A DNA stretch of 62,000 nt from Adiantum capillus-veneris (Eukaryota; Streptophyta; Polypodiopsida; Polypodiales; Pteridaceae). The stretch is taken from the NCBI GenBank assembly GCA_014529385.2, contig CM043968.1, positions 23,996,513-24,058,512 of the forward strand, read 5' to 3'. Made by a program: the position numbers and the translations under genes. Below the pieces are notes generated by a model. The model was not told where the DNA came from. It ran no database searches and worked only from the letters and a program-made list of their open reading frames with translations. Positions 46,315 through 57,575 of the stretch are shown here, piece after piece (within the stretch, counting starts at the first letter, position 1; the number at the start of each line of letters is the position of its first letter).

Positions 46315-47384
46315 AGCTACGCTTCACAGTAGTTTACTTTCCTGGGAAAAATTCGGCAGAGTTTCCCTTGTAAACTGACCTCTGAACCAATATCAACCTG
46401 TCAAATGAACCAAGAAAGCTTCAAACTCTGCAGAAATTTTGGTAGAGTCTCCTTTGTAAAATGGCTCTGGTGTACTAAAAATAGACCAAAAACACAGTCT
46501 CTCTGACACTGTAAGCTGTGGGTAAACCCGTCCTGCACCTGTACTATCTCTGACTGTCCTGTCACTGTCCTGTAAGCATAGACTGCGACAATGCCTCAAC
46601 GGCAGTAAAGCAAAGATGCAATCCCAACTGTCTAACTCATAGTCAATACATCCTAGCTGCCTATCTAAGGGTGCTCGAGGGATCGCTCCAAGACCTGTAT
46701 CACCGAAAGGATATCAACATTCGAGAATCCCCCAGCTCAATAAAACCTCACTCGACCCTCAACAAAGGCTGCAGTAAATCTGACAGTACATAGACTTCCC
46801 ACAAAGTCATACATCCATAAATTTCCCACTATATGTTGTAACCGCTGCGGCGGTTGTTTGCTGCGTGACTCACAGTCAGCAAACCCTCAGCAGACATACA
46901 TCATGTTTGACAATACATCCCACGTGGAAGTACCTGCAATGTCAGGATGAAATCTGGAATATTAAGCAGCAAACACAAGCTACCTGATGAACTAGTGGAT
47001 GTCGCCTACAGTCTGTGTGTAGATGCGCCTGTGTCGTATGTGACACGCCTCCAAGAACTGTGAACCATCCTTCGATGTGTAGACAACCACAAATCAACAC
47101 TCTGGGAGTGTCGATATCCTCAGCACCTGCAGTCGTAGGCCGAAAACCCCAAATTTGCAAAGTCGGATCTGCACCCGCTGAGACCACGTAGTCGAAAATG
47201 GCATGCGCAGAACTTTGTCGAAGCCGAACGGTGACCGAGATGACCTCAGAATGAAATTCTGAGCACACCAAGCCCTACGGGCCTTTCCCACAAGATTTGG
47301 GGCCGTGTCTTTGCCTGTCGAATTTCACTCCAATCTGAGCTGGTGACTCTAGCCTCTTGCAGTGCTTCCCCGAGCCTCGATCTA
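46315..47384 (-). other. L long 5' leader
   Basis: About 1.07 kb between primer site and gag ATG, longer than usual for copia elements with 192-bp LTRs. No ORF with known motif. Several short upstream frames exist on the minus strand. It could hold translation-control or packaging signals. Confidence 0.6.
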
Positions 47385-47398
47385 AGCTTTGATACCAG
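47385..47398 (-). promoter_or_regulatory. L primer binding site
   Basis: Minus strand CTGGTATCAAAGCT follows the LTR end CTCCTTCA. It differs from TGGTATCAGAGC by one base (AAAGC), still a Met-type site. Confidence 0.85.
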
Positions 47399-47399
47399 T

Positions 47400-47591
47400 T
47401 GAAGGAGTACGAGCGAAAGTGCGACGCGAGAGAGAGTGCGAGAAGAAGAACACGACGATATGGTGAACTCGCTCTACTGTAATGTGTAGAGCATAGTGAG
47501 TTCTTATTAGGTTTTTACAAAAGAATATGTGTATATACCTGGCGGCCCGCCCACTTACCTGGGCGACCACATTGGGCTTTATACCCCAACA
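47400..47591 (-). repeat. L 5' LTR
   Basis: 192-bp partner of 42056-42247. Confidence 0.95.
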
Positions 47592-47605
47592 AAATCTACA
47601 ACAAA

Positions 47606-47813
47606 TATCAGTGTTAACCTCCTCAGATATAGAGTCAAACCAAATGCTAGCATCCTTCCTCAGAACTACCTCAAACATTTCTAAGCGTTCGTCATCTCCT
47701 ATCACTCTTTTTATGCGGCAAGCCATTTTGAAATTTGCTAGAAATAGCTCGGCATCCTCGCGAGGCTCTCCAAAGAAGAGGGGATATCCTGACATTTGGC
47801 ATTGGGCCTCCAC
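47606..47813 (-). pseudogene. K gag remnant joined to integrase
   Basis: The minus strand reads EAQCQMSGYPLFFGEPREDA, LFLANFKMACRIK and DASIWFDSISEEVNTD, a gypsy gag core start. It then passes directly into CCRF, the integrase CRFGTP block, which continues left of L as TPLEIVSDNGP. Removing L leaves one open frame over the join, so the deletion removed the rest of gag, protease, RT and RNase H in frame. Confidence 0.75.
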
Positions 47814-48418
47814 CGAAACAGTTTCAAAGTGACAAATTATTTCTTTTTTTCTTTCATAAAAAGATTTACACTAATTTTTTTCTAAATTGCAATCTATTCT
47901 ATAACAAAATTAAAATATGCACACCAAGTCATCTATGATAGTCAACAAGAGGCATGATGACAGGGTTTGATGATGCGAGAATTTCTCCTACTCTTTGAGC
48001 AACACCATACGCTGTTGAAAATAGATTTTTCTACTAATTGCAACGTTTATTCTAATGTGTGGAGTGAAATGGAAGGGAAAAACCTCTATTCTTGGGCCAT
48101 TATCCATGGTCTATGCATGACCTAATTCTTAAAACAGAAAAAAAATATAGACGTCCAAACTAAGGTCGTACCTAATGAGAGGCAAAATAAAAAGATTTAC
48201 CGAAGCGTTTATCTCAGCTAACCTAAGAGGACCTAAAATTCTACAAATTACATGTTGAAATTGCAACTTAGTACTTACAATTATGTGTACCTTTTGCCTT
48301 GCAATGGGAATGAAAGGATCATACAAATTCTCGTGATTCATGCAAACTACTTGACTATGCTAAAGGTTGAACATACACAAAAACATACACAAGCCGTCCT
48401 CATAAGGGGCACCAAAAT
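47814..48418 (-). other. K 5' leader with candidate primer site
   Basis: Between gag and the 5' LTR. Near 48416, minus strand TTTTGGTGCCCCTTATGAGG abuts the LTR end and may be the primer site; its tRNA was not identified. The rest is AT-rich without features. Confidence 0.5.
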
Positions 48419-51010
48419 TGAAGCAATCCGAGGCGGGCAACAAGAGAAGTGACCTATAAACACTCCTCAAGGCTCCCGTGCTGCTCAATTGGGGCTAGGG
48501 CGACTACAAGCACACAAGACAACAATAAACCCACAACCAACAACAAACCCAACAAAAGAAATGGGCACCACCTAGTTATGGATGTGAACTAGGATGCAAA
48601 TAGTATGTAGCTCAACGTACAAAGAGAAGAATGCAAAATTGCCACACAAACACACCAAACACAGTCCTTCACAACCATAAGGATTTGGAAGAGAGTAAGA
48701 TAGAGATTACAAATAAGCTTGAACAACTAGGTCCTACCATAAAAGATTAGATGCTTCTCAGCTGAGAGAAATTAAAGAGACAACACAAGGCTTGATCTTA
48801 TTTCCATTTTACCATTATCTTAGGGTAATGGGATCGCTCTTACCATATCACCCTGTTACAATTATTAGTCATAGCCAAACAATTCAACAAACCCCTTAAA
48901 ACCACAAAGCATGAAAGCATACAAATAATCTTGAGAACAAGTTCACCTTATACAAGCCATTGAACCAAAGTGTCGAGTTGATTTTGGAGAGAAGAGATAT
49001 AGCTGTTGTACACAATTGCACCCCAAACTATCAATCTTATTTATGAGCAAGTGGAAGCTATAAATGTGATGGAGAGTAGATATCACTCAATTCCTCTCAG
49101 TAGCCTCGAAGCATCTCTATGCACATATGAGTCTAATGTGATAGAGAGCTCTCAAAGCTTACAATCTCCTCACACAACTAGGGTTAAGAGTGCTATGTTC
49201 TGTGTGCCCTTCCATTACAAAAAAGAGAAGGGCTCTATTTATAGGTTTTTGAAAGTCCCGATTAGGATTAAACATAATCAATTTTATTAAGAGTAACATG
49301 GATTATGATTTCTTTTTGAATTTCAAATGAGAGTAGGTCTCTCTTTTCCTTTGAGTCACACGGATGTGGGCTCAAGGGGAAGAATTATTGAGAGTGAAAG
49401 GAGAGAGAGGTAGTAACTTGGAGGTGCCTACTCTAGTAGATAGTAGAGTGTGTAATTTAAAAGAAGGGTTAGTCATTAGTGTTAGTAGTTTGTAGTTAGT
49501 AGGATGGGGTAAAATTACATGGCATATGCACTCAAGGTGTATTATATTATTTATACAATGATTGAAAGTAAGAGAAGGATGAGAATATACACAATTTGAT
49601 GGAAACCACAAGATGGAAAGGGAATTTTTCCCATATCTCCTCTAGTGAATGAAGTGGTTGTAGAACTTTGTCGGTGTAGTTTTTGTGACCATGGGAAAGT
49701 TGAATTTTCCATGATCAAACTCCTCCTTTTGTAGAGCTTGAGCTTGGTTATTTGCTGATTTTTTCTCTTTTTGTGAAATCATGAAGAGCTTATGGTAATA
49801 TGAATTTGATTCGAGAAATTGAGCTATATGTGTGTAGAGACAATAATTTTTGAGCTATGGAGTAGGGAGAGATGGAAATAATGAAGAAGATGAAGTAAGC
49901 CATGAAAGTTGCAGGTTTGAGTGAGGGATTGAGAGGAATGTGTGTGTGTGTGTGTGTAGAAGTGAGAGACGACTAGGGATGACTTGTGAGAAAAAGTGGG
50001 CAATGTTCACTATAAAATTCATATCTCACCAATGGTAGCACCAAAAATTATGAAAACAATTAAGATGATTATTCAGCCGGTGAGCTATATTTTTTCTCTT
50101 GGTCACTTCTTCAAATTCCAAGCGGAGATAGGTGCCAAAAATCTCACCAAAAAGCCTGTTTTTTATGCTTGCAAAAGTCTTTTAGTGGCCCCCTCCTTTG
50201 TTGAATTTGCACAATGCATCCAAAAGTGAGCCTCTTCTTTGTCATATCATGATACAAAGCATCCAAGTTATCTTTACACATGCATGGAACATGATTATTG
50301 GTGAATAAAGAAATATATACATGGTAGGACTAGTGTATGGACCATTCATGGATTTTAGCTCAATGAGCATTGTATAGTGTTAGAATAATGAGTACATAAT
50401 AAAAAATATATGAAAGAATTATGGATAAGGAAAAAGATATTGGAATCATATGATATGGTCCCTCTTTTGTATTATTTTGGGTGAAAGAGGAAAAAGTATG
50501 CAAGTAAATGAGAATTACATAATAAAAGTGACTAAGGGAGTAGAAATTTATTTTTTGTTTTCATAAGGGTGAGGGTGAAAATGTGGAGGTGATTTGTATA
50601 AAAGAATTTTTTTAATGAGATTATGTACACTTTGCCAACAAAAATATACTTATGGTGCAAGAGGATAAAAGAAGGCATATATAGCGTAATAAAACACACA
50701 CCTAGGTATAAATATTTAATAAAATATCAAAATAATTATAAAAAATCCCTATATTTAGGTCCTATATACAATGAAATATTTACACACAAAAAGGCTATAA
50801 TATGATTTTATTTTTTATTTTTTATTTATTTTTGGCTCAACTAACCCAGTGACTAGCTAATTGAGGGTTTTTAAGGAGATATGGGAAAGTCTCATAACTC
50901 ACACACGACTATGTACAGTGAACGGGTGAGGATAACCACATTGTTTGGGTGATTTGATAGGGTGAGGTAGCTCACTATGGCAATTTTGAATAGTCAAAAA
51001 ACAGCTATCA
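48419..51010 (-). repeat. K 5' LTR
   Basis: 2592 bp, plus-strand TGAAGCAATCC to AACAGCTATCA. Very AT-rich in 49500-50900, with several runs of ATAAAA and a (GT) tract near 49942. Confidence 0.85.
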
Positions 51011-51218
51011 ACATGTATGACACATGACAATGTGATGGTTATTTGCAAGAGCAATAACAATATGTTGTAGTGGAGTCCAATAATAGGCCCAAAATGTTCA
51101 CAAAATGCAATGGCCCAAGCTTTAAGTTTTGCCATACACATATAATAAAATTTTAAATATTTACAAATGTAGGAAAAATCGGAGTATGATACGTGATGTT
51201 ATACTCAACGTACAAGCA

Positions 51219-51604
51219 TGTTAGGGGTTCACAACCCTAACAGGTATTAAGTGCAAGAAAGATGTAGTATAAAGGAAAGCGACTACAGGAGACTGCACAT
51301 TACACCATGAAAAGTACAAACTGTGTGAACACAAGAGACCATGGCTAAGCAAGAGAAAGTATTGCGCTACCCTGTATTCATCATCAATGTCCATTACATT
51401 CCTGAAAATAACTGTACAACTGCAAGAAGACCGCAAACTACCTATTGGTTACATTCGAGAACTGCTCCACGCCATATGACCATTTGAGTATTTCAAACTA
51501 CCTAGGCATAAAGTCCTTGTGTAAACATGCTCCTAAGATTTAAAGCTAAGACCTTAGGTAAAAGTCCAAAAAAGATAAGTACCCTGACACATTAGGCCAT
51601 AACA
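51219..51604 (-). repeat. M 3' LTR
   Basis: 386 bp, about 90 percent identical by eye to 55368-55762. The polypurine tract beside it is not obvious. Confidence 0.85.
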
Positions 51605-52640
51605 CCTGGCACACATGGTGGGCAATGTTTTTCATGAAAAACATTGTGAGAACTCATCCCTTGATCAAAAATTTCAACATCAACATGATCTTTAATTTCA
51701 GTCTGCTTTGAACTTTCCCCTTCAGTTGTAGTATCCTTATCATCTTCACCAAATCCTGCATCCACTTCAGCTTCAGTTGTTTTTATTGGAACCTCGTTAT
51801 CTTCTCCACTAAGTATCTCATGCACAATAGACAATATTGGATCTTTAAATTGTTGTTGTTGACCTGCAACATCTGCTTCTTCATCTGCAACTGCAATTGG
51901 AACTGTGACTGCACCTTCTGTTAACTGTTCCTAAAGTTTAGTTTCAGCTTTATCTAACATTACAATATCACTCTGAGTATACAATTATTTAGGTTGATGA
52001 TGTTTCTGCTGCTCCAACTGCTTCTGCAATTCCTCATACTGCTGCTTCAATTCATCATACTTCCTCTGCAATAAACAAATTCTCCTCCTTTGATTCTTCC
52101 TTTGCGTCAATACTTACTTCCATCTCATCTGCAACCTCATCCATTGTGTGTTCTTCAATGTTCTTACCAAACACTTCCTCAATAGTGTTCAATAATGCCT
52201 CCCCAACATGCAGATGCTCTGTCTCATTCTCCTGTCTTGTGACTAGAACTGTATCTTCAATTAACTACTCTTGAACTTCTTGATTTGCATTATCCATCGG
52301 TATCACTTCACATTTAGCACCCTCTAGTTCAGGTCGATCATGAACCCTGTTGTTCCCCCTTATACTTCAATTGTATAAAATGATCTTTCAGTTCAGTGAA
52401 CTTCGTTTGCAACAACAAATTTTCTTCCTTAGCCTCTTCTTCAAAAAAGGCCTGGTATAGCTTACTAAACACATGAGTAGGTTCATATTCAGGTTCAAGT
52501 TCAGGGTCACGTTCAGGTTTTTCTTCAAAAAGATTGAAGAAAGATTCAAGGTAGGATGAAAACTTTGCAACCATTAGACACTGCCTCTTGAACATATCCA
52601 ATATCTATGCATATAGATGAAAGACTCAGAAACTTGATTT
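51592..52640 (-). pseudogene. M second coding block: duplicated acidic coiled-coil module
   Basis: The minus strand holds two similar modules in different frames. Module A (52601-52338) has VFSKLYQAFFEEEAKEENLL then LQTKFTELKDHFIQLKYKGE. Module B (about 52190-51990) has EEVFGKNIEEHT, KEESKEENLF then LQRKYDELKQQYEELQKQLE. An acidic Thr/Glu-rich tail follows at 51834-51605. The pairing EEN-L then a heptad-like coil suggests an internal duplication. Stops and shifts separate the modules. Function unknown. Confidence 0.5.
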
Positions 52641-53051
52641 AGACTTCGTATGCCAAAACAACTAATTATCCTGAAAATTCTGATTTAGGAAACACCAAAA
52701 TTGATCTGATTCAAGGCTTGAAAATAACAGGTTGAAATCTTCTTCACACATAAAAAACACCACCAAGATGGCTTGCTGACATCCCCTCTCAAAAACATAA
52801 AGAAATCTACTTTGTAACTACAAATCTCTCCAATCAGTGATATCTCCCTGAAACTGAAAACTTTTGACTTTTGATCCCTGAAAAACTTCCCTTATGTCAT
52901 CATGCATGAAGATATAAAATCAATGAGATATAAGATTATCAACATCACCTCCTCCATCAACAACATCACATATAGAAATGTAGAACCATCTTCAGGATAA
53001 CCCACTTCACCATCATCAAGAATTTGAAAAAGGTTTGCATAATCATCAGTC

Positions 53052-54235
53052 TCAAAACCATCTCCTCAGCATCAACAAAACCATTGAATCAGGAACATGA
53101 CCACATAAAGAATACAAATCTTCAAGAAGACCATCAATAATCTGAACTTCGTTGAAAAAAAATGAACTTCCAATCTCCTTGACCGAACTCTCAACAACAC
53201 CAACATTATAAAGATCAATGATGACAACATCATCATTCAAGACACCTTCCATAACATCAAGGTTTGAAGAAAACTCCACATTGTTGATTTGAGTAAGTTG
53301 AAGATTCAAATCCTCAATTTGATTATCCTTATCCAAAATAACTTTCTAAAGAGCATCATGCACCTCATAGCAATAAGAAATATGCAAGTCAAATTCAACT
53401 TGAATCTGAGAAATCTCCACCATCAATGATGCCTTCTCTTCTTGAAGTTAATTGGTTTTGGAAACCGCTTCATTAGCCGCAACCATATTTAAATACCTCT
53501 CTTTCTCCAAATCCAAAGAAAAATTATGGATCATCTCCGCTTGAGAAATAACAAGACTTTGTAGTTTAGCAAATTCAAGTACATAACTTTTTTTTTAAAT
53601 CAGTAATCTTAGGATCAAAGACCTGTATTGTGGAGCTCTGTAATTCAGGGACCTTTGATATTAAAACTTGCAATTTAGGGACCTGAAATTCAAGATCCTT
53701 GTCTTTGCAACCTAAATAACTCATATCCACTCCTGAAAATTGTCTTTCAGTCTTCAAAACTCCAAAAAACACTTCTCCATCAACACAAGCATCCTCCTGA
53801 CTGTCACTTGCAAGATAATCCTCATCAAGATACATCAAAAATTGATTCATCACATCATCCTCATCATCAACACACATTATGTCTTTATCTATCTTCACCT
53901 CTTCCACTTCATTACACTGAAATCGGATCTCTCCTTGAATTTCATCCTCTTCAAGATTGACGTCCAAGGTTGGTATATGGGTTCGTATGGGATATTTTTT
54001 TGGATAACTTGCCTTATCTTCTTGCAAAGAGGTGAGTCTCTTCAATGTGAGGTTTGGGGATAGCTGACAGTCCTCTTGGCTCCTTTGGCTCATGAGTTGC
54101 TCCTGGCTTCCTCCTTCTTCCTTTTGGACTACATCTCCCTTGCATTGAACAACATCTCCTTCTTGAATCAACTTCTTCTCTTCAGTAATTTGAGTATCTA
54201 CAACTATGATCCTATCTTCAAGAATATCAAAATCA
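53052..54235 (-). pseudogene. M acidic linker and coiled-coil region
   Basis: An open minus-strand frame of about 220 codons, from about 54235 to 53575, is acidic (YLDEDYLASDSQEDACVDGE). After shifts, sequence at 53560-53330 reads ELAKLQSLVISQAEMIHNF, LEKERYLNMVAANEAVSK and DKDNQIEDLNLQLTQI, a clear heptad pattern, then an acidic tail to 53052. It probably continues the protein that begins with the knuckle at 54772. Confidence 0.5.
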
Positions 54236-54316
54236 GATAAAAAGACTTCAGGTGCTGAAAAATTAGATTCAGGCTTCAGGTTTTGAAACTGTAGGTGCCT
54301 GAAAAACTATTGGTAA

Positions 54317-54772
54317 CTAAAAATTGACAACTTGAGGTTGTTTTAAGTTGAAAACGGTAACAAGTTGTTGAAAACACCATTGAGAATCATCATCACTAAG
54401 GTAATCATCAAACTCGTATTCATACTTCTCTGAAAGACCTTCAACCACTTCTTGCAATCTTGATATTTGCCTTTCGGTTGAGCATGACTTCCTCTTCTTA
54501 CCAACTTGACTATTATGCCAGTTGTGTGCATCATCAAGAAAATCAGAAAACCAATCTAGATCCTCTTGAGCATCACACATGTCTTGATGACATGATGCAT
54601 CCTGAAAACTCTGCATAATTTGATACGACTCCCTGCACAACTTCGGCATGCAATACTTGATACAAACATCCTCTTTTTGACAAGGCCTACACATATAAGG
54701 ACATCGCTTCGCATAGTGCCCATCTTTTTTACAAATAGCACACTTTTTCTTCTTCTTATTCTTTGTCTCCAT
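54317..54772 (-). CDS. M zinc-knuckle protein, N-terminal part
   Basis: ATG at 54772 gives METKNKKKKKCAICKKDGHY, with a CCHC knuckle C-x2-C-x4-H-x4-C (CAICKKDGHYAKRC) at residues 11-24. A second Cys cluster (CRPCQKEDVCIKYC) follows, then Asp/Glu-rich helices. The frame stops at 54317 after 151 residues. The knuckle is gag-like, but here it is at the extreme N-terminus, unlike gypsy or copia gags where it is C-terminal. That suggests a downstream ORF, a rearranged gag or a captured gene. Confidence 0.55.
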   Translation of the reverse strand: METKNKKKKKCAICKKDGHYAKRCPYMCRPCQKEDVCIKYCMPKLCRESYQIMQSFQDASCHQDMCDAQEDLDWFSDFLDDAHNWHNSQVGKKRKSCSTERQISRLQEVVEGLSEKYEYEFDDYLSDDDSQWCFQQLVTVFNLKQPQVVNF

Positions 54773-55367
54773 AAAGAAAAGATCAACGCAATAGAGAACA
54801 ATAATAACCCCATATTGAAATAACCTTGAGAAAACTGCATAAATTTGTGTACTGTATAACTTGCATACTTTCAGGAAACAAAAACTGCTTGCAACAGCAA
54901 ACTGCAATTGACTGCACAGAAATTGCCTGCACAAAAGCTACACAAAACTGTCAAGAACATGCAAACACCTGCAACTTGTCAGCAATTGTAATTTTGATTT
55001 CCTTGGCAGATTCAGGAAGAAATTCTCCAATAACTTTGATGTATGTTCCTCATACTCTTCTTGCGGGGTTACCCAATTCAAGAATTCCCTCAGGTGGTCG
55101 AGGTCGACTAACATGTCAAGAACCTATTGAATTCTTGAGTGCCATATGGTTAGGCTGAATTCAAACCAATTGCAGGAACTGCTTCACCAATACTCCCAAG
55201 ATTTCAAATCCCTTTCCATCTCCACAAAGAGACACTCGCGGGATCGAGATGACGACGATTAAAGCACGAGCTAGAAACTTTGCAGCATAACCGACTCACC
55301 ATTCTCTTTGAGATTATTGTAATTCGCTCCCATGTCCATTAGGACACGCACAATAGGATCGCCAAAG
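54773..55367 (-). other. M 5' region with short coding-like stretch
   Basis: At about 55130-54960 the minus strand reads LVDLDHLREFLNWVTPQEEY and KLLENFFLNLPRKSKLQLL in one frame, ending in a TAG at about 54954. It looks like part of a gag-like protein upstream of the knuckle ORF. The rest to the LTR is uninformative. Confidence 0.4.
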
Positions 55368-55762
55368 TGTTAGGGGTTCACAACCCTAACAAGTATTAAG
55401 TGCAAGAAACATGTAGTATAAAGGAAAACGACTAGAGGAGATTGCACATTACACCATGAAAACTACAAACTGTGTGAGCACAAAGAGACCATGGCTAAGC
55501 AAGAGAAAGTATTACGCTACCCTGTATTCATCATCAACGTCCTTTACATTCCCAAAAACAGCAGTATGATTGCAAGAAGACTGCAAACTGCAAACTGCCT
55601 GTTGATTACATCCGAAAACGGCTCCACGCTATATGACCATTCGAGTATTTCAAACTACCTAAGCATAAAGTCCTTGTGTAAACATGCACTAAGGTTTAAA
55701 GCTAAGATCTTAGGTAAAAGTACAAAAAAGATAAGTACCCTGACACACATGAGGCCCTAACA
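55368..55762 (-). repeat. M 5' LTR
   Basis: 395-bp partner of 51219-51604. A plus-strand open frame over 55491-55760 lies wholly in the LTR and is not a gene. Confidence 0.85.
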
Positions 55763-56720
55763 AAGACCAATATGAATTTAGCTTGAGCTATTTCTTTCAT
55801 TTCTACAATTTTCTTTGTTGTGATTGAGGATGGCACTAGACTTGCCTTCTCATATTTCAAGATTCATGGTTTCTAGGATTAAAGTGTGGTGATACAGTGT
55901 AACATATTGGGTAACATTGAATATGAATTATTTTTGTATTTCAAATTTCTATTCTCGAAATATGGCATACATCAGCACAAAAGAGTGAAAACTGATTTAG
56001 GATCATGTGTTGTTGGCTAAGGGGATGGGAGAACCTTCTCTACACTTCCAATTGTGCACACGCATGTGCGTCACCCACAACCCTCTCTACTACTCTCCAA
56101 ATAATGAATAATAACAACACACTTTGCCAAGCATTTACACCTCTCCCTCTCTCGATACTCTAGCACAGGACAAACATATGTAGGAAAGCGACATCTCAAT
56201 TTGACTCCTTAGCCAAGCGCACAAAGATAGCATAACAGAGGAGAGAGGATTAATTGCACATTATTGGCCCGAGTTTAGCCCAGAAATGACGAAAAACTCT
56301 TTACAATTGTGTATTTGATCTTTTATTAAAAGGTAACTATCTTTAAACGTATAAAAACTCATCTACGCAATAAGGATGGTTCCCATTATGTAAAAACTCG
56401 TCTACACAATAAGGATGGTTCTTAATGTGAGCTTATTTTCTAGTCTATGCTATGTACAAATTAATTCATTGGGAGACAATCACATGCTAATTTTTGGGAG
56501 TCAAACTAAACAACAATTTTTTTTCTTGAGCTCTAGTGTACACTCATTAATTCACGTGTTAGTTAACTCACCAACAATAAGAAGATCAATCAAGTAATAC
56601 ATACAAGTCCAATTATCCTATAAAACACGTGTTGATGCTAAACCAAATACAACATGGTGATTCTTCAAGCATCCCTTAGAATCATGGAGGATGGACAAGA
56701 TCATACCATCCCTTCTGCTG
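55763..56720. other. Unassigned AT-rich DNA
   Basis: Nothing supportable on either strand. A short repeated phrase AAAAACTC(A/G)TCTAC(G/A)CAATAAGGATGGTTC occurs twice near 56355-56420. Confidence 0.4.
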
Positions 56721-56727
56721 CCACAAT

Positions 56728-57004
56728 AGCAATGGTCCTCAATTTCTCAATAGAGATATCAAATGGTTAGTGAGTAATTAAAGGTGGAGAGAAGTTCAGG
56801 AAAAATTTCAAAGGATTTTTCAAACATCCACCAATGGGCAGCTTCTCGTAGGTGACCTTTGAAATTCAAAAGTACCTATTGTGGACTTTGCAATGGTTCT
56901 CAATTGCTCAATAGAGATATCAACTGGCGAGTGAGAGATGAAAGGTGGAGAGAAGGTCAAGAAAATATTTAAATAATTTTTCAACCATCCAATGGGCGTC
57001 TTCT
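56728..57004. repeat. Diverged tandem duplication, about 165-bp unit
   Basis: AGCAATGGTCCTCAATTTCT at 56728 and TGCAATGGTTCTCAATTGCT at 56891 begin two copies. Both continue with CAATAGAGATATCAA and AAAGGTGGAGAGAAG, then CATCCA...ATGGGC. Non-coding. Confidence 0.75.
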
Positions 57005-57032
57005 GGGGGGGGGGGGGGGGGGGGGGGGGGGG
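57005..57032 (+). repeat. 28-base G homopolymer
   Basis: Uninterrupted G run at the edge of the duplicated unit. Length may be uncertain because such runs are hard to sequence. Confidence 0.9.
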
Positions 57033-57283
57033 TCATCTACTCTAATACTATCACATGTAGTCTGATGAAAGAAGTTGTGGCACATCTTTCAAAGTGAGTG
57101 GATATTTGAGTGGAATATCACTCTCAGAGGGCTACCCTTGTGTATCTACATTGTTATCTATTGTTCATAGGTCTACGTGGTGTCCATTGTCTGGATTTTT
57201 GCTTGCCCACTTAGTCTCTTGTGAGTTTCAATTGGGGAGGGCACATGGATATAATTGTTTTATAGAAAAACTATACCACTTGG

Positions 57284-57284
<1 letters not shown>

Positions 57285-57359
<75 letters not shown>
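57285..57359 (+). repeat. Compound (CT)n(CA)n microsatellite
   Basis: About 18 CT units followed directly by about 20 CA units. Confidence 0.97.
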
Positions 57360-57360
<1 letters not shown>

Positions 57361-57503
57361 CATATTTAAGGTCTTCAATTTAGGACTTATTGGTTACATG
57401 TTTGGGTTTGAAACTCTCTTTAAGATATTGAGTTCAAGACTCATCAAGTAGCTCTTTAAAGTGCCGTGAATTGTTCCTATACCATTAAAATACTTCTTTC
57501 TAT

Positions 57504-57505
<2 letters not shown>

Positions 57506-57550
<45 letters not shown>

Positions 57551-57575
57551 CCCCCCCCCCCCCCCAAAAAAAAAA
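57506..57575 (+). repeat. (CT)n then poly-C then poly-A tract
   Basis: About 21 CT units, 18 C, then 10 A. Low complexity only. Confidence 0.95.

Larger units (their letters stand above)
42056..47591 (-). mobile_element. L: Ty1/copia element (Tork/Tnt1-like), near full length
   Basis: Two 192-bp LTRs differ at five sites, all transitions (97.4 percent identity). The target duplication AAATC (42051-42055, 47592-47596) is perfect, with a primer site and polypurine tract (AAGTGGGAGGT) at the expected places. Gag, knuckle, protease, integrase, RT and RNase H are all present in copia order on the minus strand. It is inserted at the gag-integrase junction of K. It is the youngest-looking coding element here but is still broken by several stops and shifts. 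Confidence 0.95.
39695..51010 (-). mobile_element. K: internally deleted Ty3/gypsy element, with L nested inside
   Basis: LTRs 39695-41187 and 48419-51010 flank a gag fragment (47813-47606) and an integrase fragment (about 42050-41190) on the minus strand. L occupies 42056-47591. The polypurine tract is CCTGGGGGAGGGCTAA on the minus strand beside the left LTR. Flanks share ACAT (39691-39694 and 51011-51014), compatible with a decayed target duplication. Without L the interior is only about 1.7 kb, so protease, RT and RNase H were deleted before L arrived. Confidence 0.85.
51219..55762 (-). mobile_element. M: LTR element without pol, encoding zinc-knuckle/coiled-coil protein
   Basis: Direct repeats 51219-51604 and 55368-55762 start TGTTAGGGGTTCACAACCC and end TAACA. 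Beside the right repeat the minus strand reads CTTTGGCGATCCTATTGTGC, a primer-site-like TGG stretch, and all coding signal is on the minus strand, so the right repeat is the 5' LTR. Flanks are AAGCA (left) and AAGAC (right), at best a decayed duplication. The 3.76-kb interior shows no protease, RT, RNase H or integrase. It encodes a CCHC knuckle, acidic tracts and coiled coils in broken frames. Confidence 0.78.

Noticed and set aside
51219-55762. M as an endogenous pararetrovirus (caulimovirid) remnant
   Set aside because: The CCHC protein is suggestive, but there is no RT, protease or movement-protein motif, and two LTRs flank it.
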